Under the pieces are notes generated by a model. It ran no database searches. It had not been told where the DNA came from and saw only the letters and a program-made list of their open reading frames with translations. Shown piece by piece: positions 55,737 to 64,000 of a DNA stretch of 64,000 nt. Location: positions 203,642 to 267,641 of the forward strand of contig MNCI01023689.1 of assembly GCA_015680685.1 (NCBI GenBank). Reading direction: 5' to 3'. Source of the DNA: Gnetum montanum. Lineage: Eukaryota; Streptophyta; Gnetopsida; Gnetales; Gnetaceae. The position numbers were made by a program, and so were the translations under genes. Each line of letters begins with the position of its first letter. Position 1 is the stretch's first letter.

Positions 55737-57318
55737 TCATATGGGGCCCTCAGTTCTTTTTCAGTTTTTGTTTTACACATTTTTGTTTTACAACGTTTTT
55801 GTTTTTCACATTTTTGTTTTACAATTTCTTTAACTTTTCTAATTTTTGTTTTACAAATTTCTTTAACTTTTCTTGTTTTTGTTTTACAACATCGTTATAT
55901 TTTTCTATCTTTTTGTGTGTGTGTGTGTGTGTGTCATCCATCATGTAAATTCGTCACCCAATAAGTGTTCGGGCCGATGGGATGAACTGTTTTTCATTAA
56001 TTGCTAATGTTTGGTTTTTACCTTTAAGTTACATTGTTGATACTAAGGTATGTTCTTTTGATATGGCAGGCAATGAGATCACTTCATCCATCCATCCATC
56101 AAGTCTATGGTTTCCCTTGGCTTGGAAATGTACAGTTCCCTTCCAATAAGAACTTTAACGAACCAGTGACTGGGCATTTCTCAAACTAAGGAAGGACTCA
56201 AGGATTTGAAAAGGGTGTGACTTCAAGGGAACTTGGTGCTCTTGTGTTGGTCATTCACTTGGGTGCTTGGATGTTTTCTTCTTGGGTTTTCTTACCGTTC
56301 CGATGTAACCCAATAATCGGAAGCTGAGACAATAAAAATAAAGAAGTCTTTGCATGGTGTGGTCCCCACGCATAAAAACACAAAACAAAGAAACAAAGAA
56401 AAAAATGGAAAAAAGAAAAACAAAAAAAAAAAAAGAAAAAGCTAAAAAGCTAAAAGTGAGGATTCAAAGCACACCCCTTAGACGGAATAAATTTGGGCTG
56501 CAAGCACTGGTTATGGAACCAAAGTGTTCCCTCTAACTAAGGCCCTTCTCGCTTCCCATTCTCTCTGTTGTTTCGTCGGAATGGTGGTGGCTTCTCGAAG
56601 TTGCATCCTTGTTACCCAAGTGGATGATTTAACCAACTGCATTGATGCGAAGTCACTGGAAGTGGTTGGTTTGAGGCCAGAGTTGGAATGAGATTCGCCA
56701 AGTCACATTAATCATCAAACACACAAGGGGCTGTACACCACCTTGTTCTTGGGATTCCATTCCATTCCTCTTTCTTCCCATCCTTCTCTCCATTGTTCAC
56801 CTCATTGCCGGTTGTATCATTGTATATACTTTAGTTGATGCTTTGTTTTCTTTTTGGTAAATTCTTCCGGTTAAGACTTTAACTCTTGTTTCCAAAGGAC
56901 ATTCCCAGAGCCCACGGACTCTTTGAATGTGGGATTGTCAGGGCATTAAGGGCATGAGCCTGCTTTGGGGAGGACCCACTGACATTCCTATTTGGAACAT
57001 TAGTTAACTTCTTTTCCTTAACGTTTTGCAATTAATTAACATTTTTGTTCATTTCCATCATGACATCCTTTTTATCGATGCCATAGTTGTCCCTTTTTAC
57101 CTATCATTCCTATTCCTTTTCTCTCTCCATTCTAACGCTACCGGAGGTTCGCGATTAGTCATGGGGGTACGGGGCCTGATTTTTCGATTTTTATCCTAAG
57201 CCCCGGATTTTTTCGTTTTTCTTCCTAACCCCTATACCTTCGGTAGTCATCATCTATATTTTCCCAGATCCATATCAGCCATACCACACCTTAGCCAGTG
57301 AACCTAAACCGAAGCAAG
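55737..57318 (+). other. 3' noncoding region of B
   Basis: T-rich ttttgttttaca repeats (55765-55890); a (GT)n run (55914-55933); arms 'tctttgcatggtgtggtcc' (56346) and 'gattcaaagcacacccctta' (56460) around an A-rich loop; the conserved block 'gagcctgctttggggaggac' (about 56957-56976); and a second agtcatggggg (57157-57167). No GATATC module is present upstream of the splice-like site. Confidence 0.75.
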
Positions 57319-57378
57319 GTATGCTTTACTTAATGATTCAATTACCCTTGCTAATATATGATGGTGTTGTGTGTGCAG
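57319..57378 (+). promoter_or_regulatory. Intron-like segment with conserved 3' splice site (B)
   Basis: Sixty bases, GCAAG|GTATGC to GTGTGTGCAG, with a branch-like gctaatat. It is the same length in A1 and B2, 62 nt in E1 and 43 nt in A2. It ends at the base before an ATG in B, B2, E1 and E. Confidence 0.55.
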
Positions 57379-57585
57379 ATGGCAATCATACAACAACAGA
57401 ATGGATCTGGAGCAGACACTTGGAATGGAGCAGCGCTGAAGCAGCATGCAAGGAGTGGAATTGATAATGCGCTTACAGATGGACAACGAAAGGCGCAATC
57501 TAGGCGTTGGCAGCAACAAGACTCTTCTCTCTTCTTCTCTTCTATTCTCTCTCCTCTTTTCTCTCAGCTGCCAACTGTGGCCTGA
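57379..57585 (+). CDS. Short frame at the ORF3 position (68 aa), vestigial
   Basis: MAIIQQQNGSGADTWNGAAL starts at the conserved acceptor. B2 has a frameshifted relative (MTIIQQRIGSGGNTWNG). It shows no plant-transposon-like domain or coiled coil. It sits where ORF3 begins in E1, so it is either an ORF3 remnant or an unrelated short frame. Coding status is doubtful; conservation of its start between two copies is the only support. Confidence 0.35.
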   Translation: MAIIQQQNGSGADTWNGAALKQHARSGIDNALTDGQRKAQSRRWQQQDSSLFFSSILSPLFSQLPTVA

Positions 57586-57747
57586 TGTCATTGTAATAAG
57601 GTGTTCACCCATGTTGTCATGAACACCAGTTTTTGTCAAGTCTTGTAATAAAGACCGTTCACATGTCATCCCATTAGTTCCATTTTCCCTAATAATCCCA
57701 TACCTACCTGATATCATTGTAAGGAACTCGAGGACGAGTTTTCATTC

Positions 57748-57760
57748 AGTCATGGGGGTA
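57748..57760 (+). other. Polypurine tract of B
   Basis: agtcatgggggta directly before the 3' LTR. Confidence 0.8.
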
Positions 57761-57957
57761 TGATGAGACGCGACTTGCACTGGGCTGCGATATCGCGTAC
57801 GCGATATTGCGTCCCGCCGCCATATCTATAAATAAGAGGCGGCACTCCCTTCATTTCCCAATCCTGGCTAGTGTAGCGAAGCTCTGGCAGATTGATCACT
57901 CCAGAGTTAGAATTTTTCCCCATCTGCCCGCAATAGGAGTCCTAGAGTGAACGGCTC
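57761..57957 (+). mobile_element. 3' LTR of element B, truncated
   Basis: It starts TGATGAGACGCG like the 5' LTR. One palindrome pair (about 34 bases) is absent, leaving CGATATCG (57788-57795) and CGATATTG (57802-57809). Homology to the 5' LTR stops at 57957 within 'acggctc', where Copia sequence begins. Confidence 0.92.
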
Positions 57958-59275
57958 CACAAACCTAGTAGTATGTGATGGGCAATAAAATCTATATCCA
58001 TTAAACCATTCAATATATCCAATGAAATACCCACCTATGGTCCTTGGGTCTAGCTTCTTCTCTTATGGATTATAGACTCTTACTTCAGACAGGCGTCCCC
58101 AAATGCATATATGTCCCAAACTTAATTTCTAACATTTCCATAATTCAAATGGTATCTTTAAGAAAGCCTTGGTAGGAACTTGGTTTAATATATACACTGT
58201 TGTCTTAAGAGCTTCAATCCACAAGGACTTAGAAAGCTTGGAGCCGCTAAGCATACTCTACACCATGTCAAATAATGTTCAATTTTTTCTTTCTACCACA
58301 CCATTCTAGTCTGGAGAATAAGGCATAGTGTATTGAGAAATAATCCCATGCTCTTGAAGAAACTTAGCAAATGGACTAGGTGCTTGTCCATCATCAGTAT
58401 ATCTACCATAGTATTCATCACCTCTATCATATCTCACTATCTTTATTTGCTTACCGCATTATTTCTCTACTTCAGCCTTAAACACATTAAAGGCATCTAA
58501 AGCTTCACTCTTGTTATGAAGTGGGTAGAGATACATATATCGTGAGTAATCATCAATAAAGGTAATGAAATGATTTTGACCATACACATCCATATATGAA
58601 CTACAAATATCTGTATGTATGATCTCTAATATGTCTGAACTCCTCTTGGCACCTTTCTTTGACATATTGGTCTGCTTTCCCTTTATGTAGTCCACATAAG
58701 TGTCAAAGTCAATAAAATCTAGAGTATTAAGTACTCCATCATTTACTAATCTCTTTATACTTTCAATAGAGATATGTCCTAATCTACAATGCCACAACAT
58801 AGAGGATTCATCATTCATAACACATCTCTTAAGGCCAGGATGAACATGCATAGAAGTATAAGAAGTTTCATTTTGTAAATTAATCTTGAAAAGACCATCT
58901 ACCAATGTACCATTTCCAGTAAGTTTAGATCTATAATATAATTTGAATATAGTGTTCAAAAAATTAAAGGAAAATCCCAATGATACAAGCCTTGAAACAA
59001 AGAATAAATTCCTTGAACAACTTGGAATATAAAATGTCTTTTCCAATTCTAAAATAAAACCACTACTTAAAACTAAAATGCATGTTCTGATTGCCTCCAC
59101 ATGTGAGTGCATCTTGTTTCCTGAAAAGATGCATGACTCGCTTCCCACTGGCTTCATTAGGTTTTTCACCCCCTGCAAGGAATTGGTAACATGGATTGTA
59201 GAACTAGAATCAATCCACCATGGGTCATGGCCAACATCAACCATATTAGATTCAAAACAAACAAGTGAGAGTTGA
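57958..59275 (-). pseudogene. Copia pol fragment: protease end, GAG-pre-integrase, integrase
   Basis: The minus strand from 59260 gives DPWWIDSSSTIHVTNS (protease; the DSG/DSA site is DSS), then MLWHCRLGHISIESIKRLVN (GAG-pre-integrase HH motif; the CC part is decayed, YVDYIKGKQ), the integrase core with IHTDICSSY and ITFIDDYSRYMYLY, RYDRGDEYYG and, after a stop, NGVVERKN. All three catalytic acids of integrase are present. A 261-codon stretch (58459-59244) is open. The fragment ends at 57958 inside the integrase C-terminal region, so RT and RNase H and the other LTR are missing. Confidence 0.88.
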
Positions 59276-60120
59276 GTATCTTTCTTTTCAAGCCATTTTT
59301 GATATTTAGAACAATTCTTCTTTATGTGTTATTTATTTTTGTAGAAAAAACATCTAGATTCTTTCTTAATACCAGCTTGTGTAGGCAATTTGACCTTCCA
59401 CTTACCTTTGGCTTGTGCTTTATTCTTTCCTTGCATAGCTAGATGCACACTCTCTTTTGCTTCCATAGCAAGTCTCCCCTCTTCTTGGACACACAAGGTC
59501 ATTAGTTCATTGATTGACCATTTGTCCTTAAAGGGTCTATACTATAGTGGGAGCGTGTTTAAGATGTAGTGTACAAGGAAATATTCTGACATCTCAACCT
59601 CAAGTGTTTAGAGTTAAGCTGCTATATCCCTCATTTGCATGATGTGCTCACACACACCACAAATTTCAATGAGCTTCATGGATAAGAACTTTATTATCAA
59701 GGTGCTAGCCAATGCCTTGTTTGATGACTCAAATTGTTCATCAATAGCCTTTAACAAAGCATGCACATTGTCATACTGTTCTATTGAATCATGCATACTA
59801 GCCAAGATCTTGGTTTTTATGAACATGAAATAGAGGCGATTAGATCGCTCCCATTTTCCATAATTATCAATATCATTTGGATGGCTGATTACTATAACAG
59901 TAGGTGGTTCATCCTTATGAATAGCATGATCAATGTTCATCCAACCTAAATGAAGAAGAATTCTCTCCTTCCACACCTTATAATTATCACCGTTTAGTTT
60001 AGGAATATCACATTTAAAATTAAAGTAGCTTACAGGTTGTATAAATGCATAATCAAACATGCTTATGTCACTAAGTTTGAGGTTAAAATAGCATAAGACA
60101 TGTTTAGCAATGTAAATCAT
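59276..60120 (-). pseudogene. Copia gag pseudogene
   Basis: The open part (59614-60120) reads IPKLNGDNYKVWKERILLHL, NDIDNYGKWERSNRLYFMFI and ALLKAIDEQFESSNKALAST, typical of Copia gag (DUF4219 and UBN2 type). A decayed zinc knuckle follows near 59310-59350 (CFFYKNK-HIKKNC: second Cys is Tyr and a stop precedes His). The start may be at 60120 or at the internal MFDYAF (60063). Confidence 0.8.
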
Positions 60121-61111
60121 GAAAAATATGAATCAGATGACATAAAATTGCCTATGGGCTAAATTTTAATTCAAATAGATTCATATATCTTTATTATGAA
60201 ACTATTAAATTATATTCCTTTTCTTAATCCCTATGGGTAAATTAAGAAAAATAATTTAACATATCATCCTAATTAATCATATTAGAAAATCCTGTGGGAT
60301 AAAATTTATCATATTACATATGATTAATCACAATTTTTAATGTTGTGTACCGTATGTGATCCAAAAGCTCTTCGTACATAATTTTGCATGAGTAAAGATG
60401 TTTTGGCTACTCTCTAATTATACAAAATTATATAGATCACTTGTTATAATTCATATGCAGAAAATGATGCATACATATACAAAAATATCCATAAAATTGA
60501 TAAATTACCAAATTCAACATGGTATAAACATAATTCATTCAATTATTCCAGCCTAAGGTGCCCAAGTGGAGGCTAAAGTCCCAGAAGAAAACCCTATAGC
60601 ATGATGCTACTTCATTGGCCAACATGAAAAAACACCACAAATCATAATAACAATGATGAATGCTGGATATGCAAGCCGGAATGAAAAAAGTGCATACATA
60701 ATTCACAAAATCCAACTATGTGTAGAGGAAATAAACATCTGTTAGCCTTAAGACCGCTTATGTTAAACCAAATCGTGCTCAACCTTTGAAAACATTTACA
60801 TAATGATAGGCTATTATAGGCCAATGACGCAAACAATAGATTGTTGCTGCACAAAGAAAATTGCAAACAACATAACCAAACTAGCTCTCCAAAACAACAA
60901 AAGAAAATATCATCATTGCCATAGCAATAATGGTTTCTATTTTACAGTTCTATAGTGCACAAGAATGCAACAAAATGTGAGAGTGAAATCTCTTTCATTA
61001 GGCAAAAACCAGAAGCAAGTGATCTTCCTCAAACTACAAAGCACAAAAATAATAATAAAAACACTTATTCTAGATTACACCATCATCAAAAATTGCATCA
61101 AGATAGAGATA
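60121..61111 (-). other. Copia 5' untranslated leader
   Basis: About 1 kb between the primer site and gag; AT-rich, no gene recognised. Confidence 0.6.
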
Positions 61112-61127
61112 TAACATTTTGATACCA
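61112..61127 (-). other. Copia primer binding site, initiator tRNA-Met type
   Basis: The minus strand reads tggtatcaaaatgtta, close to the tggtatcagagc of plant Copia elements. Confidence 0.8.
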
Positions 61128-61129
61128 AA

Positions 61130-61487
61130 TGTAAGAAAATAATTATGTAGAAAACCACATGGCACAAATAATCAAAGTATAGAATGCAAAAGAAAATGGA
61201 ATAAGAAATTCACATGCATAAACAACTAGAAATGCACAATTCTTGAGCAAATGGAACTGACCTCTAGCCATTGATTCCTCACATTAAATTTAGCATTTTG
61301 ATTTTTCTTTCACATAAGCGCTTTACAATAATGATGTATGCAATCTTCAAGCATCTATGAAAGGGACCAAAAATGCAATCCTGCTATGATTCGTGGTTCC
61401 TTTGTTCTCCTATCAAGAATGAATTTATAGGTTATGGAATCGATTACCATAAGAGATCCAATGCTAACATGTAAAAAATGTGTTACC
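61130..61487 (-). mobile_element. Copia 5' LTR (about 358 bp)
   Basis: On the minus strand it runs TGGTAACACA to TTCTTACA, ending two bases before the primer site. The outer end is inferred, because the Gypsy LTR starts three bases further right and could have cut the Copia LTR. Confidence 0.6.
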
Positions 61488-61490
61488 AAA

Positions 61491-62344
61491 TGATGAGCGG
61501 CGAGGTACCCCTACCCTCAACCATATGAATATGAGCGTGTACGCGTGATTCAGTCGAACTTCGTGGATGGACTAGTTGTGGTATCTAGAAAGTTATGCAT
61601 TGATTGCAGTTCACTATCTTCCCACTTGGACTAGTATTTGCTATGTCATGTATGGTTTAGTCCAGAGTGAGGTGTATGATGTAATCCCTAAAACCATACT
61701 ACTCCTAAGGACAATAAGAGATAACTTGATTAAGCTAATGGGCAATAGGAAATAAGATTTAAGCAAGCCTAAGTGCAATGAGCATCCATCCTTAATCATT
61801 CGTATGCAACTTGGACTTAAAGTACTACTTCTAGGATCATCAAGTGCACATCACTTGAAGCACTACTTGGTACACTACTGGGTCACCTTGTAGTTGCACT
61901 TAAATGTTTGTGATTACGGTGTACCCATTCTATGTTAACAATAGAAATAGTAAATGATGATAAAAGAAATATTAACTAAGAAAATAGTAATAAATAATCA
62001 ATAATTAAAATAATTAAAAGCTAAGTGAATCTGCAATGATGGAGTAATCTTGATCTTTATTGCTGATCATGTGCATGTCCAAGTACATCACACTTTAACA
62101 AAGGTTCTATACAATTACAAGCATCACATTGTGGGCATGTACTTGGAAAGAACACTAAAACTGACTATAAGAATTGAAGACTAAAAATTGACTAAAAGAC
62201 TCCCTCGTTGTGCACCTGAGTGTTGTATTTATAGGCTAACACAAGAATCACGCTATCATGTATACAATATTGTATCGAGGCTACGATATCATGTACTCGA
62301 TATCGCGTACCCAATATTAGGACTTGGCAAACCACGATTCATCA
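61491..62344 (-). mobile_element. 3' LTR of element C4 (GATATC-type)
   Basis: The left end is TGATGAGCGGCGAGGTACCC and the right end ACGATTCATCA, followed by the polypurine complement taaccccatgactga. GATATC-like palindromes lie at 62250-62318 and a TATA complement (gtatttataggc) near 62226-62237. It is closest to the E1 LTR. Confidence 0.93.
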
Positions 62345-62429
62345 TAACCCCATGACTGAATAAAAACTCATCCTTGAGTTAAAAAAATGAGGAATAAGTT
62401 CATTTGATTACAACAATAGATATGTATGG
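62345..62429 (-). other. C4 polypurine tract and 3' untranslated end
   Basis: Minus strand: tcagtcatggggtta at the LTR border, then the family 3' end (gaggaatgagttttta-like). Confidence 0.65.
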
Positions 62430-64000
62430 GATTATTGAATGACCATGGACTTTTTCATGCCATAATGTGGAACTAGACAAAACAAAATCTGGACACCAAC
62501 ACAATAATACAAAACTTGCGGAACTGTTGTGGTTCCTAGTGGTGGTGGCTCCTCCATGGGTACCTTTCCTTTGTCCTATGCTCCATGCTTCTAAAATGGA
62601 TACCTTTGAAGAAGAACCTAAAGTTTTTCCTCTTTTGTCCAAGGATCATGAGCTGTCCATGCTAATGTTCCAATGTTTGATAGAGCTGGCACTTCCCACA
62701 AACATGGCAGTTGTAAGAACATTTGATTGGCCTTGACATACCATGCTGCAAATAGCCATCATTCCTCCTCATAGGCTTTGGCTTTGTCTTTGAGTTCATG
62801 GTAATCTGTAACCATCAAGCCAAATCTACTACTACATCTTTTTCACCTTGGTAGCTAGCCTTTACCACCTCTAATTTAGAGTTTTCCACTTCTAATTTTT
62901 GTAATGTCTTCTTATGTTCCACAAACTCTATCTCATATTTAGCATAGGTGGCAGTTACTTGCTTCTTGAGCTCAATTCTTGAGCACCCTGCTATTAACAT
63001 GGCTAAGTTGGCATACCATAGATTTCCCAACTCCATGTACCTTATTAAGTCCTAAATTTGCAAGTCCTGACTTTTCAATTCTGCTTGATGGACAAAGGCA
63101 TAAGTATTTAGTACAGCTTGTTAGTCAGTGTGTTAAGCACTAAAAGAATTAATGTAGGCCTTAGCCATATGGATCTCCTTTTCAATGATTTCCTTATACA
63201 TTCCCACCTAGTCACAAAAAGTGTTCTTTTAACTTCTCTTGCTTTTTGGCCTCATTTTTCCATGCACTTATTTCTATGGTCATCTTTTGTCGGATGGCAT
63301 GGACCTCCTCTATGGAGAGGGTTCTATTCTCTTTGGATAAGCAATTTATGTCTTGGTTGACCCAAACTAGTTGTTCTTGCATTTGTTGGAAACTTTCTTT
63401 AAAAAAATTCTTTTCTTTCTCAACTATTTTCAACTGAAGATTTTCAGCAACAAGTAATTTATTTTCCTCTAGTAAGGCCTTGAGAGCTTTAGCATGTGCA
63501 TATGTTTAAGCTTGTGCCTTTGAAGCATCCCAATCAACCTGTTCCTTTTCCTTTGCCACCTTTTTATTTTCTTCCAACAATTTATTCAGTTGCTTGATTC
63601 TAAAAATGTTTGAATGGTCAGCTGCGATAAATTGGAAAGGATCCTATCATTCAGCTTGTAAGGTGATGAGCTTTTCTTGCAATCTTTGCAACTCTCCTTC
63701 CACATGCTCGACCCTAACTTCAACCATGACCAATTTTCCTTTGGTGGAAATGAGGTCTAATTGTGCTATGGTGACATCTTGGGGAATGTCAAACAAGGAC
63801 ATCATAACTTGTCTTATCTACAGCAAGCAATCCAAAGCATCCTCACGTTTCACAGGAGTCATTGAGGGATTGGCCAAAGCTTGAGCATCACGTGCTCCTA
63901 TAAAATCTACTAGTGGCACAACATGAACATTAAAAATTTTTTTAATGTGATCTGTGACCACCTCTACTGTGCATGTCACATCCTAGTGCTACATGACCAC
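62430..64000 (-). pseudogene. ORF3 pseudogene of C4, coiled coil and C-terminal part (runs off window)
   Basis: Minus strand: coiled coil with FFKESFQQMQEQLVWVNQDI and SKENRTLSIEEVHAIRQKMT (63250-63410), NLWYANLAMLIAGCSRIELK and KQVTATYAKYEIEFVEHKKT (62880-63030), then LPCLWEVPALSNIGTLAWTA (about 62640-62705), TKEEKL and a proline-rich tail (PMEEPPPLGTTT). It is very close to E1 ORF3, which has lost this end. Several stops. The N-terminal domain lies beyond 64000. Confidence 0.72.

Larger units (their letters stand above)
51194..57957 (+). mobile_element. Element B: non-autonomous Gypsy element with intact gag-protease
   Basis: 5' LTR (51194-52246), intact primer site, one 1114-codon gag-protease frame, a roughly 2-kb noncoding 3' region, intact polypurine tract and a 3' LTR truncated at 57957. 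RT, RNase H and integrase are absent. CpG dinucleotides are abundant here and scarce in other copies, so it is the youngest Gypsy insertion in the window. It resembles the described TR-GAG class (terminal-repeat elements coding only for GAG) but also keeps the protease. Confidence 0.88.

Noticed and set aside
57358-57585. 57358 as the start of the 75-codon frame
   Set aside because: The first seven codons lie inside the intron-like segment; the ATG at 57379, right after the acceptor, is the conserved one.

Overview
This window is plant nuclear DNA made almost entirely of nested, mostly decayed LTR retrotransposons. No cellular host gene was found. The evidence is Ty3/Gypsy gag, protease, RT, RNase H and integrase remnants on both strands, one truncated Ty1/Copia element, a primer binding site matching plant tRNA-Asp, AT-rich sequence and heavy CpG loss in the older copies. 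Integrase has no recognisable chromodomain and the primer site is of Athila/Calypso type, so the Tat/Athila side of Gypsy is the best placement. The window suggests a large, repeat-rich plant genome; the species cannot be told from it. A 547-base assembly gap lies at 14318-14864.

One Gypsy family dominates. Its LTRs (about 780-930 bp) begin TGATGAG and end CTCATCA. Layout from left: minus LTR (1-374) inserted in a minus integrase remnant (375-950); element E1, plus, LTR-gag-ORF3 (1105 to about 9070); minus pol fragment (9318-10763) interrupted by element B2, minus, 3' LTR plus gag-protease without RT/integrase (10764-14317); element A1, plus, gag-protease-RT-RNaseH-integrase (14865-24628); element E, minus (24629-30326), split by a solo LTR (28470-29351); element D end, minus (30327-31376); host element C3, plus, whose ORF3 is split by the 13.9-kb insertion of A2 (32983-46918), itself carrying a solo LTR (45710-46565); a non-LTR spacer (48671-51193) with a MITE-like element, a tRNA-Asp-like sequence and a tandem duplication; element B, plus (51194-57957), the youngest, with an uninterrupted 1114-codon gag-protease frame; a Copia element, minus (57958-61487); and element C4, minus (61491-64000).

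The most unusual content is a third gene, called ORF3 here, lying between integrase and the 3' LTR, where Athila-type elements carry an env-like gene. It encodes an N-terminal domain reminiscent of the 'putative plant transposon protein' domain and a long coiled coil, with no visible membrane segment. Five copies are present. Where the 5' side of ORF3 survives (E1, A2, E), it is preceded by a palindromic-repeat module with a TATA-like box that resembles the U3 of the same element's own LTR, then by a leader with a polypurine-like motif and a conserved intron-like 3' splice site. Copies with ORF3 reduced or absent (A1, B, B2) keep the splice site but not the promoter-like module. B and B2 share one RT-RNaseH-integrase deletion, which points to a non-autonomous gag-protease subfamily that spread after the deletion.

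Most coding regions are pseudogenes full of stops. Coordinates of decayed genes are approximate (tens of bases), while LTR ends and target-site duplications are given from direct reading.
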